Of a DNA stretch of 64,000 nt, positions 31,533-48,489 are shown one piece after another. The stretch spans positions 28,716,369 through 28,780,368 of the forward strand of contig NC_059296.1 of NCBI RefSeq assembly GCF_017591435.1. The letters are read 5' to 3'. Every line of letters begins with the position of its first letter. Position 1 is the stretch's first letter. The notes below the pieces were generated by a model. It saw only the letters and a list, made by a program, of their open reading frames with translations. It was not told where the DNA came from and searched no databases. Position numbers and translations under genes: made by a program. Source of the DNA: Portunus trituberculatus (lineage: Eukaryota > Arthropoda > Malacostraca > Decapoda > Portunidae).

Positions 31533-34500
31533 TCATACTCGTGTGGCCCCGTCTCCATATCTACACACATCCAACTTTCCTTTAAAACTATGCACACTCC
31601 TTGCTGACACCACCTCCTCACTCAAACCATTCCACACCTCCACACATCTTTGTGGGAAACTATATTTCTTCACATCCTTCAAGCATATTCCCTTGGCTAT
31701 CTTTTTACTGTGTGATCTCGTAGTTCTATTTAAGTTTTCCTCTCTCAACATCATTTGCTCATTATCCACTTCATCCAGTCCGTTCAACAGTTTATAAACC
31801 TGTATTAAATCTCCTCTTTCTCTTCTTTCTTCCAAGGTAAGCAAATTAATTTCTTTTAATCTCTCCTCATAGGTCATTTCTGCCAATTCCGGAATCATTT
31901 TTGTTGCCATTCTCTGCAATCTCTCCAACTTCCTTATCTGCTTCTTTTTATAAGGGGACCAAACCACTCCAGCATATTCCAATCTTGGTCTAATTACCGT
32001 ATTAATTAATTTCTTCATCATATCTTTATCCATATAATGAAAGGCTAATCCAATATTTCTTATCAAATTATACGTTTCTCCAAACATCTTATCAATATGA
32101 ACCTCAAACTGCCCATGGTCTTGTATTATCACTCCCAAATCCTTTTCCTTTTCCACCTTTTTCAACACTACTTCTTCACCCATCTTATATGACCCTCTTG
32201 GCCGTCTTCCACTCTTCCCCATCTCCATCACATGACTTTTGCTCAGATTAAATTCCATTTCCCACCTCTTGCTCCACTCCCAAATTCTATCTAGATCTGC
32301 CTGTAAAATTTCACAATCTTCTTCACTCTTCACACACCTACACAACTTTACTGTGTGATCTCGTAGTTCTATTTAAGTTTTCCTCTCTCAACATCATTTG
32401 CTCATTATCCACTTCATCCAGTCCGTTCAACAGTTTATAAACCTGTATTAAATCTCCTCTTTCTCTTCTTTCTTCCAAGGTAAGCAAATTCATTTCTTGT
32501 AATCTCTCCTCATAGGTCATTTCTGCCAATTCCGGAATCATTTTTGTTGCCATTCTCTGCAATCTCTCCAACTTCCTTATCTGCTTCTTTTTATAAGGGG
32601 ACCAAACCACTCCAGCATATTCCAATCTTGGTCTAATTACCGTATTAATTAATTTCTTCATCATATCTTTATCCATATAATGAAAGGCTAATCCAATATT
32701 TCTTATCAAATTATACGTTTTTCCAAACATCTTATCTATATGAACCTCAAACTGCCCATGGTCTTGTATTATCACTCCCAAATCCTTTTCCTTTTCCACC
32801 TTTTTCAACACTACTTCTTCACCCATCTTATATGACCCTCTTGGCCGTCTTCCACTCTTCCCCATCTCCATCACATGACTTTTGCTCAGATTAAATTCCA
32901 TTTCCCACCTCTTGCTCCACTCCCAAATTCTATCTAGATCTGCCTGTAAAATTTCACAATCTTCTTCACTCTTCACACACCTACACAACTTCGCATCATC
33001 CGCAAACAAATTAATATAACTGTTTACTCCCTCTGGCATGTCATTAATATATACAAGGAAAAGTATTGGTGCCAGCACTGAACCTTGTGGGACTCCACTT
33101 TCCACCACCAACCAGTCCGACTTTGCATCCCTTATTACCGTTCTCATCTCCCTCCATCTCAAGTAGTTTTCCATCCACTTTTAACACTTTTCCTTTCAGT
33201 CCTCCATAAATCTCTAATTTCCATAGCAGTCTCATGTGAGGTACCTTTTCAAAAGCTTTCTTTAAATCCAAATATACACAGTCCATCCATCCCTCTCTCT
33301 CTTGTATTTTGTCAACCACTCTTGAATAAAAGCTCAGTAGATTTGTTACACATGACCTCCTTTTCCTAAAGCCAAATTGATGATCCGATAATAACTTATG
33401 ATCCTCCAGGAACCGTATCTAATATTTCTTTATCACCCTCTCACAAATCTTACCGACCACACTTGTTAGAGACACAGGTCTATAGTTAAGAGGCTCTTCC
33501 TTACTGCCTCCCTTATAAATGGGCACCACTTCAGCTCTTTTCCACTCTACCGGTACTTCCCCTGTTTCTAATGAGCACCTTATAATATCATATAATGGAT
33601 CAATCAATTCTTCTCTACATTCCTTCAATAATTTTCCTGAAACTTCATCTGGTCCCATCGCTTTATCATCTTTAAGTTCCTCCAACATTTTATATAACTC
33701 CTTTTTAGGTATCTTAATGTCATCCATGTGCACATTTCCTTCTACATTCTGAGGCTTTACAAACATTGTTTCTTTAGTAAATACTTGCTGAAACCTATTA
33801 TTTAGCAATTCCACGATATTCTTAGGGTCATCTACTATCCCTTGCTCTCCTTTTAACCTTTCAATGGACTCTCTCTTTTTAAGTTTACCATTTATGAACC
33901 TGTAAAACAATTTTGGATGTTTCTTACTCTTGTTTACAATATCTTTTTCAAATTTTCTTTCTTCCTCCCTCCTTACCCTCACATACTCATTTCTCGCCAC
34001 TCTATAATTCTCCTTATTTAGTATATTCCTGCTCTTTTTCCCATCTTTTCCGAGCCACATCTCTCTTTTCCTTAGCCTTAACACAAGTTGCATTAAACCA
34101 ATCCTTTCTTCCTTCCTCTCTCGGCTTATACTTTGGTACAAATTTCATAACTCCTTCTTTATAATATTTCATAAATTTCATATTTTTTTTGCACTTCTCT
34201 GATTTGTAACATCTCCCAATCTAATTTTCTGAAATAATTTTTCAAACTTTCTTTGTCCATCTTTCTATAATTCAATCTACCACTCCTGTATGTCTCGTCT
34301 TTCCTTCGCTGTGTTGTTGCTATCTGCATTTCCATAACCACATGATCACTCTTTCCCAAAGGACATTTGTATTGTATATCTCCACATAGGTACACTTCTC
34401 TTGTTAACACCAAATCCAGTCTAGCCAGTTCATCATCTCCTCTATATCTAGTATTTTCCTTCACCCTCTGTTCCATCATATTTTCCATCATTAGATTAAG

Positions 34501-34985
34501 AAATCTCTCTCCCCATGCTTCCTCTCCAACACCACTTACTAGATTTTCCCAATCCACCTCCTTACAATTAAAATCTCCTACTAGTATCACCTTTCTTTTT
34601 CCAGATAATACACTTTCCAAACTCTGTAAAGTATCCTTGATCATAATGTCGTATTCCCTTAATGTCCAAGATTTTGTTTTAGGAGGTACATAGGTCACCA
34701 TGATTATTAATTCTTTTCCATCACTTTTTATCCTTATGCTTATCACTTCTGCGTTGTTCTTCCCATACCAAACCTTATCCACATTTATTTATTTCTTCGT
34801 CATAATCATAACTCCTCCTCCACCTTTACTCTCTCTATCCTTTCTCCATATATTATATTTATTATCCAAATTTACCTTTGTTTTTTCATGTAATTTTGTC
34901 TCATTCAAACACACTATATCAGGCTTCTCTCTTCTTGCAATTCCAATCTACTTGACAGTATCCCATCTATATTCGTATACATTAC
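31533..34985 (-). pseudogene. LINE ORF2 with internal 643-bp duplication
   Basis: The endonuclease lies at 34782-34159 (VILVGDFNCKEVDWE, LDLVLTREV, LGKSDHVVMEM). The RT begins at 34141-33419 (NYRPVSLTSVVGKICERVI) and, after frameshifts, gives VYLDLKKAFEKVPHMRLLW, GVPQGSVLAPILFLVYIND and NLFADDAKLCR (FADD active site), then the C-terminal domain. The segment 32351-32993 is repeated at 31708-32350. Since 643 is not a multiple of three, the frame is broken at the join. Confidence 0.88.
31708..32993 (-). repeat. Tandem duplication of 643 bp inside LINE copy 2
   Basis: CTGTGTGATCTCGTAGTTCT occurs at 31708 and again at 32351, and everything up to the second unit's end (ACCTACACAACTT) is near-identical, with a few substitutions. 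Confidence 0.92.
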
Positions 34986-36029
34986 GGTCCACCCACTGCT
35001 CCCTCTAGGGGTTCCTCCGCATTCCTTCTTTCCACATACCACTTTCTGACTCTCTCTCCTATAACTCTCCAAAAAAACTTTTCTCTTTCTTCTTCAGACC
35101 GTTCATCATTTTTCCTTCTCGCCTCTTCCAACAATTCCTTATATCTTCTCCTCTCTTCCTCATTTCTATTTTTTCTTACATACACCTCTTTACACCCTTC
35201 CACCTCTCTTAACTTTGATGTTCTATATAGGATATCCTCCGCAGATTGTTGTGACTTCAGTACTACTTTAATCGGTCTGCTCACTCCCTCCTTATACGGA
35301 CCCAGTCTATGGATCTCTTGCACTTCTTCTTGTAGGTCTTTTTTTTTCATCATCATTTAGATTTTTGAACAGATCTCTTACCGTTTTTAATTCTTCCCTA
35401 ATTCTCTTAGGCTTATATGTTATATTTTGTTCTTTCATCCCAAATATTAACACACTCTTCTTCTTTTCTGCTATTTCTCTTATCAATGTTTCCTTATTCT
35501 TCATAACTTTAACCAGTTCCTTGGACCTTTCTTTTTTGTCTTCCTTCAATTGATCTTTAATTATTTCTTGTAATCCAACCATCTCTGCTTCCCTCGACTC
35601 AGTCCATTGTGTTTTCTTCAGTTCCCACTCCCTTTCAAACCTTTCATTCTGCTCACTGATCATTTCCTTAAAGTCATCTTTCTCCTTTACTACTCTCTCC
35701 ATTTTCTCCTCCAACCATCTCTTGTATTTTTCAACCTCCACTCTCAAGTGTGCATTCTCATCCACCAATCGTTTTTCATTTTCCTCCAGTCTCTTAACTC
35801 TTTCCTTCAAAGCCTTGCGGAATTCTCTATCCTGCTCCTCCTCACTCCTCTGAACTTTTAATTCCTTCACCAACTCCTCAAATCTCTTCTCCAACATTAC
35901 CAATCTACCCTGCATTGTTGCTCCTGTTGATGATGGACTCATGCTTTGATTGGCCACTTTCGGTTTTGCTCCCTGGGCCTCATCGGCATATTTTGAATTT
36001 GGTAACTTATTTCTTACTGGTCTATCCAT
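34982..36029 (-). pseudogene. LINE ORF1, coiled-coil nucleic-acid-binding protein (one frameshift)
   Basis: It starts MDRPVRNKLPNSKYADEAQG. Residues about 45-190 are a long charged coiled coil, followed by KSVLIFGMKEQN, the start of an RRM-like fold seen in many LINE ORF1 proteins. A frameshift in a T run near 35340 separates the rest (HRLGPYKEGVSRPIKVVL, VYVRKNRNEEERRRYKELL). ORF1 proteins bind element RNA. ORF2 follows directly. Confidence 0.8.
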
Positions 36030-36140
36030 TTTATTTCACTCTTCCTGGGAGCATGTGGGTGTGTGGTGGTGTGCACTGGGGGCCAGGCCTGGTAGCTACG
36101 TGTGTGTGGTGGGATGCGATGTGGCTGTTATTTATGGCTG

Positions 36141-36145
<5 letters not shown>

Positions 36146-36172
<27 letters not shown>

Positions 36173-36377
36173 CATACCATGTGGGCTTTTCACGGGAATT
36201 TATGGGCTAAAGGGGATACTTTTTAGGGTACCTCCTATCTTAAAGCCCACCCGCTAGGAAACTGTTGCCCCGAGTGAGGAAGCCCAACCTACACTCAGAC
36301 CGTGGACAGGATTCGAACCCGTGCGCTTGGAGACCTCTAGGATCCCAAAGCACGCATGGTTCCACTGTACCACGGCG
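36146..36377 (-). mobile_element. tRNA-derived SINE with poly(A) tail, family 3, second copy
   Basis: On the minus strand the head CGCCGTGGTACAGTGGAACC carries the A box and CGGGTTCGAATCCTG the B box. A body with CACTCGGGGCAAC follows, ending in A(28) at 36172-36146. Related to 26009-26258. Confidence 0.85.
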
Positions 36378-36563
36378 TGTGGTTCTCACACCTCCGATCA
36401 CTTATGTACACGCCACCAGGCTACATTCACTCTGTACACTCGTTCACTCGCTCTGGTCACCCTTTAATGCCAATAACGATTCTCACTCAAGCACATTGCT
36501 TAGCGTGTGGAGTGTTAGTTAGATGCCACTCTGAGTAGGAGGCATGTCCACTCGCCATGGAGC

Positions 36564-36620
<57 letters not shown>

Positions 36621-36639
36621 CCTAGCTGTACACTAACCT

Positions 36640-37090
<451 letters not shown>

Positions 37091-37097
37091 CTCTCTC

Positions 37098-40190
<3,093 letters not shown>

Positions 40191-40195
40191 TTTGC

Positions 40196-40199
<4 letters not shown>

Positions 40200-40283
<84 letters not shown>

Positions 40284-40551
40284 TTCTTTCCTTCCTTCCT
40301 TCCTTCCTTCCTTCCTTCCTTCCTTCCTTCCTTCCTTCCTTCCTTCCTTCCTTCCTTCCTTCCTTCCTTCCTTCCTTCCTTCCTTCCTTCCTTCCTTCCT
40401 TCCTTCCTTCCTTCCTTCCTTCCTTCCTTCCTTCCTTCCTTCCTTCCTTCCTTCCTTCCTTCCTTCCTTCCTTCCTTCCTCCTCCTCCTCCTCCTCCTCC
40501 TCCTCCTCCTCCTCCTCCTCCTCCTCCTCCTCCTCCTCCTCCTCCTCCTCC
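40200..40551. repeat. (CT)n-(TTCC)n-(CCT)n compound microsatellite
   Basis: (CT)n at 40200-40280 passes into about 200 bp of TTCC and then about 70 bp of CCT. It is a pure homopyrimidine tract of 350 bp, capable of forming triplex DNA. The Arg-Glu, Ser-Phe-Leu-Pro and poly-Gly frames are artefacts. Confidence 0.95.
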
Positions 40552-40625
40552 TGGCATTCTTACTATACTATTACTATTATTACTATCCGAGTGTGACCTG
40601 TGTGACCTCTGACCTTTTACCGCAG

Positions 40626-40709
40626 GACTCCCTGGACTGCGACTCCACTATGACCCAAGAGGAGGTGGCCACTCAATGCTGAGGTCACACAGCTCCCATC
40701 CTTATGCAG
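40626..40709 (+). other. Candidate internal or terminal exon (84 bp)
   Basis: A pyrimidine-rich acceptor, CCTCTGACCTTTTACCGCAG, precedes GACTCCCTGGACTGCGACTC and a donor, CAG|GTCAGT, follows. One frame reads DSLDCDSTMTQEEVATQC and stops. It may be the end of a coding region or a non-coding exon. A second acceptor-like CTCATTACAG lies at about 41330. No protein family is recognised. Confidence 0.3.
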
Positions 40710-40739
40710 GTCAGTTGTGTGGTGTGAGGTGTGGTTAGG

Positions 40740-41640
40740 TTAGGTGGGTTAAGTTGAGCTGGGTAAGGTTTAGAGTGACTTTTTGAGGCGGATTGGCATG
40801 TGTAGACGGTATTTTGAAATAGTTTGGCATGTTTTAAGGGCAAATTTAAACAGTTTGGCATGTTTTAAGGGCATATTAGACAGTTTGGCATGTTTTAAGA
40901 CAGTTTAGAGACCATGTTAAGACAGTTTGGTATGTTTTGAGGACATTTTTATACAATTTGGCAGGTTTTGAGGGCAATTTATAACAATTTGGCTGGTTTT
41001 GAGGGTATATTTAGACAGTTTGGGAGGCAGAGGAGAATTGAAGACAGTTTGGCAGGTTTTTAGGTCATTTTAAGACAGTTTTGCAGGTTTTGATGACATT
41101 TTAAGATACTTTGGCATGTTTTTAGGGCATATTAAGACAGTTTGGCAGATTTTGAGTACAATTTAAGACATTTTGGCAGGTTATGAGGGTGTTAAGAGTT
41201 TGACATATTTGAGGGCATATTGAGACAGTTTGGCATGTTTTAAGGGCATTTTAAGACAGGTTATTTGGTTGAGTTGAGTTCAGTCCATAGTGAAGGTGAC
41301 TCAATGTAAACAGTGCACCTCTCATTACAGAAAAGTCAAGCCAAGAGTCCCTGAATGCTGCGAAGGAGACACACTGCTGCTGGAACACTGCACCACCTAG
41401 CCAAGCCAAGCCACAACACAACACAAGCCTTCTACAACACCTACAGCCATCAGCAACACCAAGAGTACAAGACAACACCTGAACCATAAAGAAGAGTTAG
41501 GATAGATTAGCAGTTTGGCATGTTTTTTTTTTTTTTTTTTTTTTTTCTTCTTTTAAGGACATTTTAAGACAGTTTGGCATGTTTTTATGGTATTTTAAGA
41601 CCATTTGGCTTGTTTTTGATGGCATTTGAAGAAAGTTTGG
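40740..41640. repeat. Degenerate minisatellite, about 37-40 bp period
   Basis: Repeated CAGTTTGGCATGTTTT(A/G)AGGGCATTTTAAGA-like units at 40790-41265, resuming at 41510-41640, with much variation. The intervening 41270-41510 is not repetitive. Confidence 0.8.
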
Positions 41641-41894
41641 CTAAGATAATACCACTTTATTGACATTAGGAAGGGTGTATGGAGGTGACAATATCAATGG
41701 GCACAGTTTTCACTATTTTAATCCACCACATGAGTTTGTGAAGCAAGTGTTGGATTCTCAGGACAAAGATGCAGTGTGCTTGTTAAGAGATTCACTCAGC
41801 GCTCACTCAATCATTCTCTTAGTGAGCTCAGAGGGAATGAAGAATGTGCATTGTTGCTGCTTGTGTGTCAAACAAAGGCCTGTATTCACAAACA

Positions 41895-42265
41895 ATTTAC
41901 TCTCTCACCACGACTGTTTTCCAAGGCCACAGAGATCACTGGCAGGGTTTTCAAGAGTGTTTCTCCAGTTGATAATGTAGAAATGTAGTCACTCTGCCTC
42001 TGGAACCATAAAATTATCCTTAACAATGCTTTATTCTCTCACCACGACTGTTTTCCAAGGCCACAGAGATGACTGGTGGAGTTTTCAAGAGTGTTTCTCC
42101 AGTTAATATTGTAGAAATGTTGTCACTCTGCCTCTATAACCATAAAAACACCATTAAAAACACTTTATTCTCCACCATAACTATTTTCCAAGGCCAGAGA
42201 TGATTGGCAGGGTTTTCAAGAGTGTTTTTCCAGTTAATATTGTAGAAATCTTGTCATTCTGCCTT
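41895..42265. repeat. Minisatellite, three units of about 128 bp
   Basis: CACCACGACTGTTTTCCAAG ... GGGTTTTCAAGAGTGTTTCT ... CACTCTGCCTCTGGAACCAT is repeated three times with variants and runs into a (CT)n tract. Confidence 0.85.
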
Positions 42266-42530
<265 letters not shown>

Positions 42531-42534
42531 ACAG

Positions 42535-43372
42535 TGAAGACTGGCCATTAATCCTCTGATGTTTATGGATCTTTGTTAATGGCAGTGAAATGGTCTAATG
42601 GTACACAAATCTCAAGATAAAAATGTGTCCCAGTACTGAAGGGGTTAAATAGTGAAGACTATGGCCATTGATCATGTCACCTCCATAGACCCTTGCTAAT
42701 GTGAATAAAATGGTCTAATGGTACACAAAAGTCAAGGTAAAAATGTGTCCTAGTACTGAAGAGGTTAAAATAGTGAAGACTGTGGCCATCATTCTTCTGC
42801 CCTTTATCAACCTTTCCTAATGTCAATAAAATGTCTAATGGTACACAAATCTCAAGGTAAAAATGTGTCTCAGTACTGAATGGGTTAAAATAGTGAAGAA
42901 TGTGGCCATTAGTCTTCTGACGTCTATAGATTTTTCCTACTGTCAATAAAATAGTCTAATGGTACACAAATCTCAAGATGTCCCAGTATTGAAGGGGTTA
43001 AAATAATGAAGAATGTGGCCATTAATCTTCTGACGTCTGTAAACCTTTCCTAATGTCAATAAAATGTTCTAATGGTACACAAATGTTAAGGTCAAAATTT
43101 GTCCCATTACTGATGAGGTAAAAATGGTGAAGACTGTGGCCATTAATCTTCTGATGTCTATAAGCTTTTCCTAATGTCAATAAAATGGTCTAATGGTACA
43201 CAAATCTCAGGGTAAAATGTATCCCAATACTGAAGGGGTTGAAATAGTGAAGACTGGCCATTAATCTTGTGATCTCCATACACCTCTCCTAATGTCAATA
43301 AAATGGTCTTAATGGTACACAAATCTCAAGGTAAAAATGTCTCTTAGTACTGAATGGGTTAAAAAAGGGAAG
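42535..43372. repeat. Tandem array derived from the piggyBac-like MITE
   Basis: Seven direct repeats of about 120 bp, each AATAGTGAAGACTGTGGCCA ... AATGTCAATAAAATGGTCTA ... CCCAGTACTGAAGGGGTTAA. Each unit is the right half of the MITE at 18558-18762, without the left inverted end. Confidence 0.85.
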
Positions 43373-43400
43373 ACTCTGGTGTGTGAGTGTGTGTGTGTTT

Positions 43401-43686
43401 CACCGTTTGATCTGCTGCAGTCTCTGACGAGACAGCCAGACGTTACCCTACGGAACGAGCTCAGAGCTCCTTATATCCGATCTTCGGATAGGCCTGAGAC
43501 CAGGCACACACCACACACCGGGACAACAATGTCACAACTCCTCGATTTACATCCCGTACCTACTCACTGCTAGGTGAACAGGGGCTACACGTGAAAGGAG
43601 ACACACCCAAATATCTCCACCCGGCCGGGGAATCGAACCCCGGTCCTCTGGCTTGTGAAGCCAGCGCTCTAACCACTGAGCTACCG
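43401..43686 (-). mobile_element. tRNA-derived SINE, family 1, copy F
   Basis: Full length. On its 5' side (43687-43768) lies (GT)n and then GTGCGTGCGTGAATGCGTGC ... GATGACCAGCGTGCG, nearly the same flank as copy H. Confidence 0.9.
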
Positions 43687-43974
43687 AGTGTGTGTGTGTG
43701 TGTGTGTGTGATATGTGAGTGAATGAGTGTGCGTGCGTGAATGCGTGCGTACGTGATGACCAGCGTGCGAATAATCTAGTCACGTAAGGCTTTGCTAAGT
43801 TGCTAACCTTAGTGCAAAACATCTCGCACCAATTAATACCACTTCCAGTCAGTTCTGGGAGGAATGACTGTCATTTTCATTTGTTTCACATCATTTAAGA
43901 CTGGTTTAACAAATAAAAAAAAAAAATCCATGATGTGACCAGCACTGGCGAAATCACTAAGTCTCAGATCTGCT

Positions 43975-44048
43975 GACGCTGTACGGGTTAAGAGGCTTGC
44001 CCATTTGCCTCGCCGCGCCGGGATTCAAACCCAGCCCTCGGGATTGTG
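43975..44048 (-). mobile_element. SINE family 2 head remnant
   Basis: AAGAGGCTTGCCCATTTGCC ... CGGGATTCAAACCCAGCCC matches the tRNA-like head and adjacent body of the SINE at 27698-27979. Confidence 0.6.
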
Positions 44049-44315
44049 AGTATGTATGTATGTGTAAGGGTATGTTCACACCACAAGCAGAGCGGTCCAG
44101 TTAGGTGTTCACACAATAAGCAGAGCAGGGTGACTTACACAAGAATTCTGGGTGTCCTCTTGGCCACAGAGAAGGTCAGGCAGACGACAATATGATAAAA
44201 AAGAAATAATAATAAATAAATAAATAGTGTCAAATTCCACAGTGTTTACCTGGAAGGACAACGAAAAATTTGACAATTTATAAAGGAACGTGAAATTTTG
44301 TTGGTAAAGTCATTG

Positions 44316-45336
44316 TGTGTGTATTTACCTAGTTGTAGTTTTACAGGGCCTGGGCTTTATGCTCATGTGGCCCCGTCTCCATATCTACACTTATCCAATC
44401 TTACTTTAAAAGTATGCACACTCGTTGCAGACACTACTTCTTCATTTAAACTGTTCCACGTCCCAATACATCTTTGCGGAAAACTATAATTTTTAACATC
44501 TCTCAGACATCTTTCTTTTCTCAGCTTTTTACTATGCGATCTTGTGCTTCAGATGACATATTCTTCTCTCTGGATCAGTTTCTCATTATCCATTTGGTCC
44601 ATTCCGTTGATCAATTTATAAACTTTTATTAGATCTCCTCTCCCTTCTTTGTTCCAGGGTTGGTAGATCCATAGCCTTTAGTCTCTCCTCATATGTAATC
44701 CCTTCAAATTCTGGAACCATTCTTGTAGCCATTTTTTGTAGTCTCTCCAACTTCTTTGTGTTTCTTTTTATGGGGGGTCCACACTACTCCTGCATATTCC
44801 AATCTGGGTCTTATTATAGTACTTATCAATTTCTTCAAATTTGGATTCCTTAGTAAAGACCACCTGGAATTTATTATTTAATAGTTCTGCCATACTTTTT
44901 GGGTCTTCCACCATCCCATTCTCTCCTTTTAACCTTTCTATTGTTTCTTTTTGCCTAATTTTTCCATTTATGAATCTGTAGAACAAGTTTGGTTGCTCCT
45001 TACATTTTTCGACAATGGCCTTTTCGAAGTTCTTTTCCTCTTCCTTCCTCACCTTAACATATTCATTTCTCGCTGCCTTGAAGTTTTCCTTATTTGCTGG
45101 ATTTCTATTTCTCCACCTTCTCCATGCTCCATCTCTTGTCTCCATTGCCCTAGCACACCTTGCATTAAACCAATCTTTCTTTCCTTCTTCTTTAGGTCTA
45201 TATTTCAGGACATATTCCCTGACTCCTGTTTTGTATATTTCCAAAAATAAGTTATACTTCTCTTGCATCGTCTCTGAGTTTTCCATCTCCTCCCAGTTTA
45301 CGTTTTTAAAAGAGTTCTTGAGATTCTCAATATCAG
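44316..45336 (-). mobile_element. CR1/Jockey-like LINE, copy 3, internally deleted
   Basis: The 3' end (AACTAGGTAAATACACAC) and C-terminal motifs are present, and so is the region before the RT (KDWFNARCARAMETRDGAW, NLFYRFINGK). Near 44820 the sequence jumps from FTKESKFEE directly to the C-terminal part, losing the whole RT core. The 5' end is truncated against (GT)n. Inactive. Confidence 0.85.
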
Positions 45337-45374
45337 TGTGTGTGTGTGTGTGTGTGTGAGGGGCTCACTGATCT

Positions 45375-46020
<646 letters not shown>

Positions 46021-46449
46021 CTTTTCTCAGCAGACTACTAATATAGAGAGTCAAATTGTACCAGAACTATGCACAGTCTGGTCATTGATTGTCATTTTGT
46101 TGTCAGCAATAAAGGCTCACACTGGTGGACACCTTCTTGGCCGTGGGTGGAGTCGTGGAGGGCCGCTGGCTTCCCACCCACAAAAAATGTGCCACAATAA
46201 ATATTTTGCGTGTGTACGTCCAAAACAATGTCAAAATTATTGCCGCTAGCAACCACTCTGCCCACTCTGCTTGTAGTGTGAACTTATCCTTAGTGTGTGC
46301 TCTGTGGGTGTGTTTGTGCAGGTTAATCACTTTTTTGTGATTTTTGAAAGGGTATGTCAAGTTTTTAGGTGTTTGTGTGTGAGGTGAGGGTGTGTCAGAG
46401 GTGTATCAGTGTATCTTAGTCTGCAGATTGCTTCTATGAATGGTACTTA

Positions 46450-46672
46450 ATCCCTTCAGTACTGGGACACATTTTTACATTGAGATTTGTGTACTATTAG
46501 ACCATTTTATTGACAATAGGAAGGGTCTATGGTGGTTAGAAGATTAATGGCCACAGTCTTCACTATTTTAACCCCCTTCAGTGCTGGGACACATTTTTAC
46601 CTTGAGATTTTTGGACCATTAGACCATTTTATTGACATTAGCAAGGGTCTATGGAGGGCACAAGATTAATGT
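46450..46672. repeat. Two tandem piggyBac-like MITE half-units, reverse orientation
   Basis: CCCTTCAGTACTGGGACACA ... CCATTTTATTGACA ... GTCTTCACTATTTTAACCC occurs twice with about 120-bp spacing. It is the reverse complement of the unit amplified at 42535-43372. Confidence 0.8.
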
Positions 46673-46723
46673 GTGTGTGTTGTTTTTAAAATGTATTGTT
46701 TTCATGTATATTATTACTATTTG

Positions 46724-47115
<392 letters not shown>

Positions 47116-47519
47116 TTTGTGCAGATTTTTTTGTTAGGTTGTAAATTGTTGTAAATGTTTATTTTATATTTAGGTTGTAAATTGTTGTAAATGTTTATTT
47201 TGTAAATTGTTGTAAATGTTTATTTTATATTAAGTTGAAAATTTGTGTAGACTTTTCAGTATAGATTTTGCTCAGACTTTTCAGTTTAGATTTTACTCAC
47301 TTTTTTTATACCAAGTTGAAATTGATTTTTAATATTTTTTTATTAAGTTGAAAATTTGTGTAGACTTTTTTCACTATTCTTTTTGTGTTTGTTTTTTTTT
47401 TTATTTGCAGACTTCCTGGCAATGTAATAATGTAAATAATTGTTAAATAAAAAAGTCTAGGGAGACTCTTGCATTTAATTTTAACTCCAATATGGATCTG
47501 CCTTATCTCCGGAGACTCT

Positions 47520-47880
47520 TTCGAGTATTTTCGACTTAAGTACATTTATAGGGGCCATTTTGGGGTTTTTTGTTCATTTATAGGGGCCATTTTGGGTTTT
47601 TTTGGGTCCATTTTGGGTTTCCTGCTAATTTTTTTACCATTTCCTGCTGGTTTTTGGGCCCGTATGCAGTATTTAAGGGATCCATCCACTTTTTTTGCTA
47701 GGGATCCATCCACTTTTTTGCTAGTTTGACCATTTTTTACATTTTTTTTTTTTTTTTGCTAGTTTGACTGACCATTTTTTTTTTTTTTTGCTAGTTTAAC
47801 TGACCATTTTTTACATTTTTTTTTTTTGCTAGTATGACTGACCATTGCATTTTTTTTTTTTACTTTTCCATAATAATAAC
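47520..47880. repeat. Short tandem repeats rich in T runs
   Basis: TTTATAGGGGCCATTTTGGG occurs twice, GGGATCCATCCACTTTTTTGC twice in part, and TTTGCTAGTTTGACTGACCA four times with T(9-15). No gene seen. Confidence 0.7.
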
Positions 47881-48208
47881 TTCAAGGATGAAATCTCGTT
47901 TCTTATTTCAGCTGTTTTTTTTTCCCTCCACATTTTATTATTTACTCAGCTCATTTTCTCTCCATTGTAGCTCATTTTCTCTCCATTGTATTGCTTATGA
48001 TAAAAGTATGAAACTAAATAGCGTGTTTTTTGTGTTTTTTTTTTTTTTTTTTTTTATTTCTGGCGTTATTGTTTAGTGAGTGGGAGGTTGATGGAGGCAA
48101 TATTGGTGTCAGACAGTGACCTAAGCCAGCCTGGTGACTACTGACTAGTCAGCCACAAATATTCCCCAGGAAAGGAAATTCTCCAAAACAGTAAAGATTT
48201 CTTCACAA

Positions 48209-48470
48209 TTTATTATTCAATCATGACAATTCCAGGTACAGTGACACCACCATAAGGAGGTGGTGGTGGCGGTGGTGGTGACAGCAGGCGTTGAATGGCA
48301 GGAAGTCTGCGAGGAATCTTTCACTGGAAGGAGCCGGCGGTAGTGGTAGTGGTGTAGCAGGTGGCAGGGGGGGTGGGTCGCCGGAGTTGGTAGGGTGATG
48401 GGGAGAGGAGAGGGTCAGTGAATGCGCCGTGCGAAGCCGGAGTCCTTCCCTGATGGTGCAGGACACACGG
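48209..48470 (-). other. Possible 3'-terminal exon with poly(A) signal
   Basis: On the minus strand a GC-rich, Pro/His-coding block (PPPLPPATPLPLPPAP in one frame) ends near 48220 and is followed by AATAAA at 48214-48209. It lies downstream of the coiled-coil exon 49061-49242 on the same strand, so both may belong to one gene. The frame is uncertain and the block is low-complexity. Confidence 0.3.
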
Positions 48471-48489
48471 GATCACTGCAGTCATGGCC

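Larger units (their letters stand above)
31485..36143 (-). mobile_element. CR1/Jockey-like LINE, copy 2, near full length
   Basis: It has a 5' UTR (36030-36143), ORF1, ORF2 and a 3' end CAACTAGGTGAATACAACTA with (CA)n. Its 5' edge abuts the poly(A) of the SINE at 36146-36377, so it probably inserted there. A 643-bp head-to-tail duplication lies inside ORF2. Confidence 0.9.
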
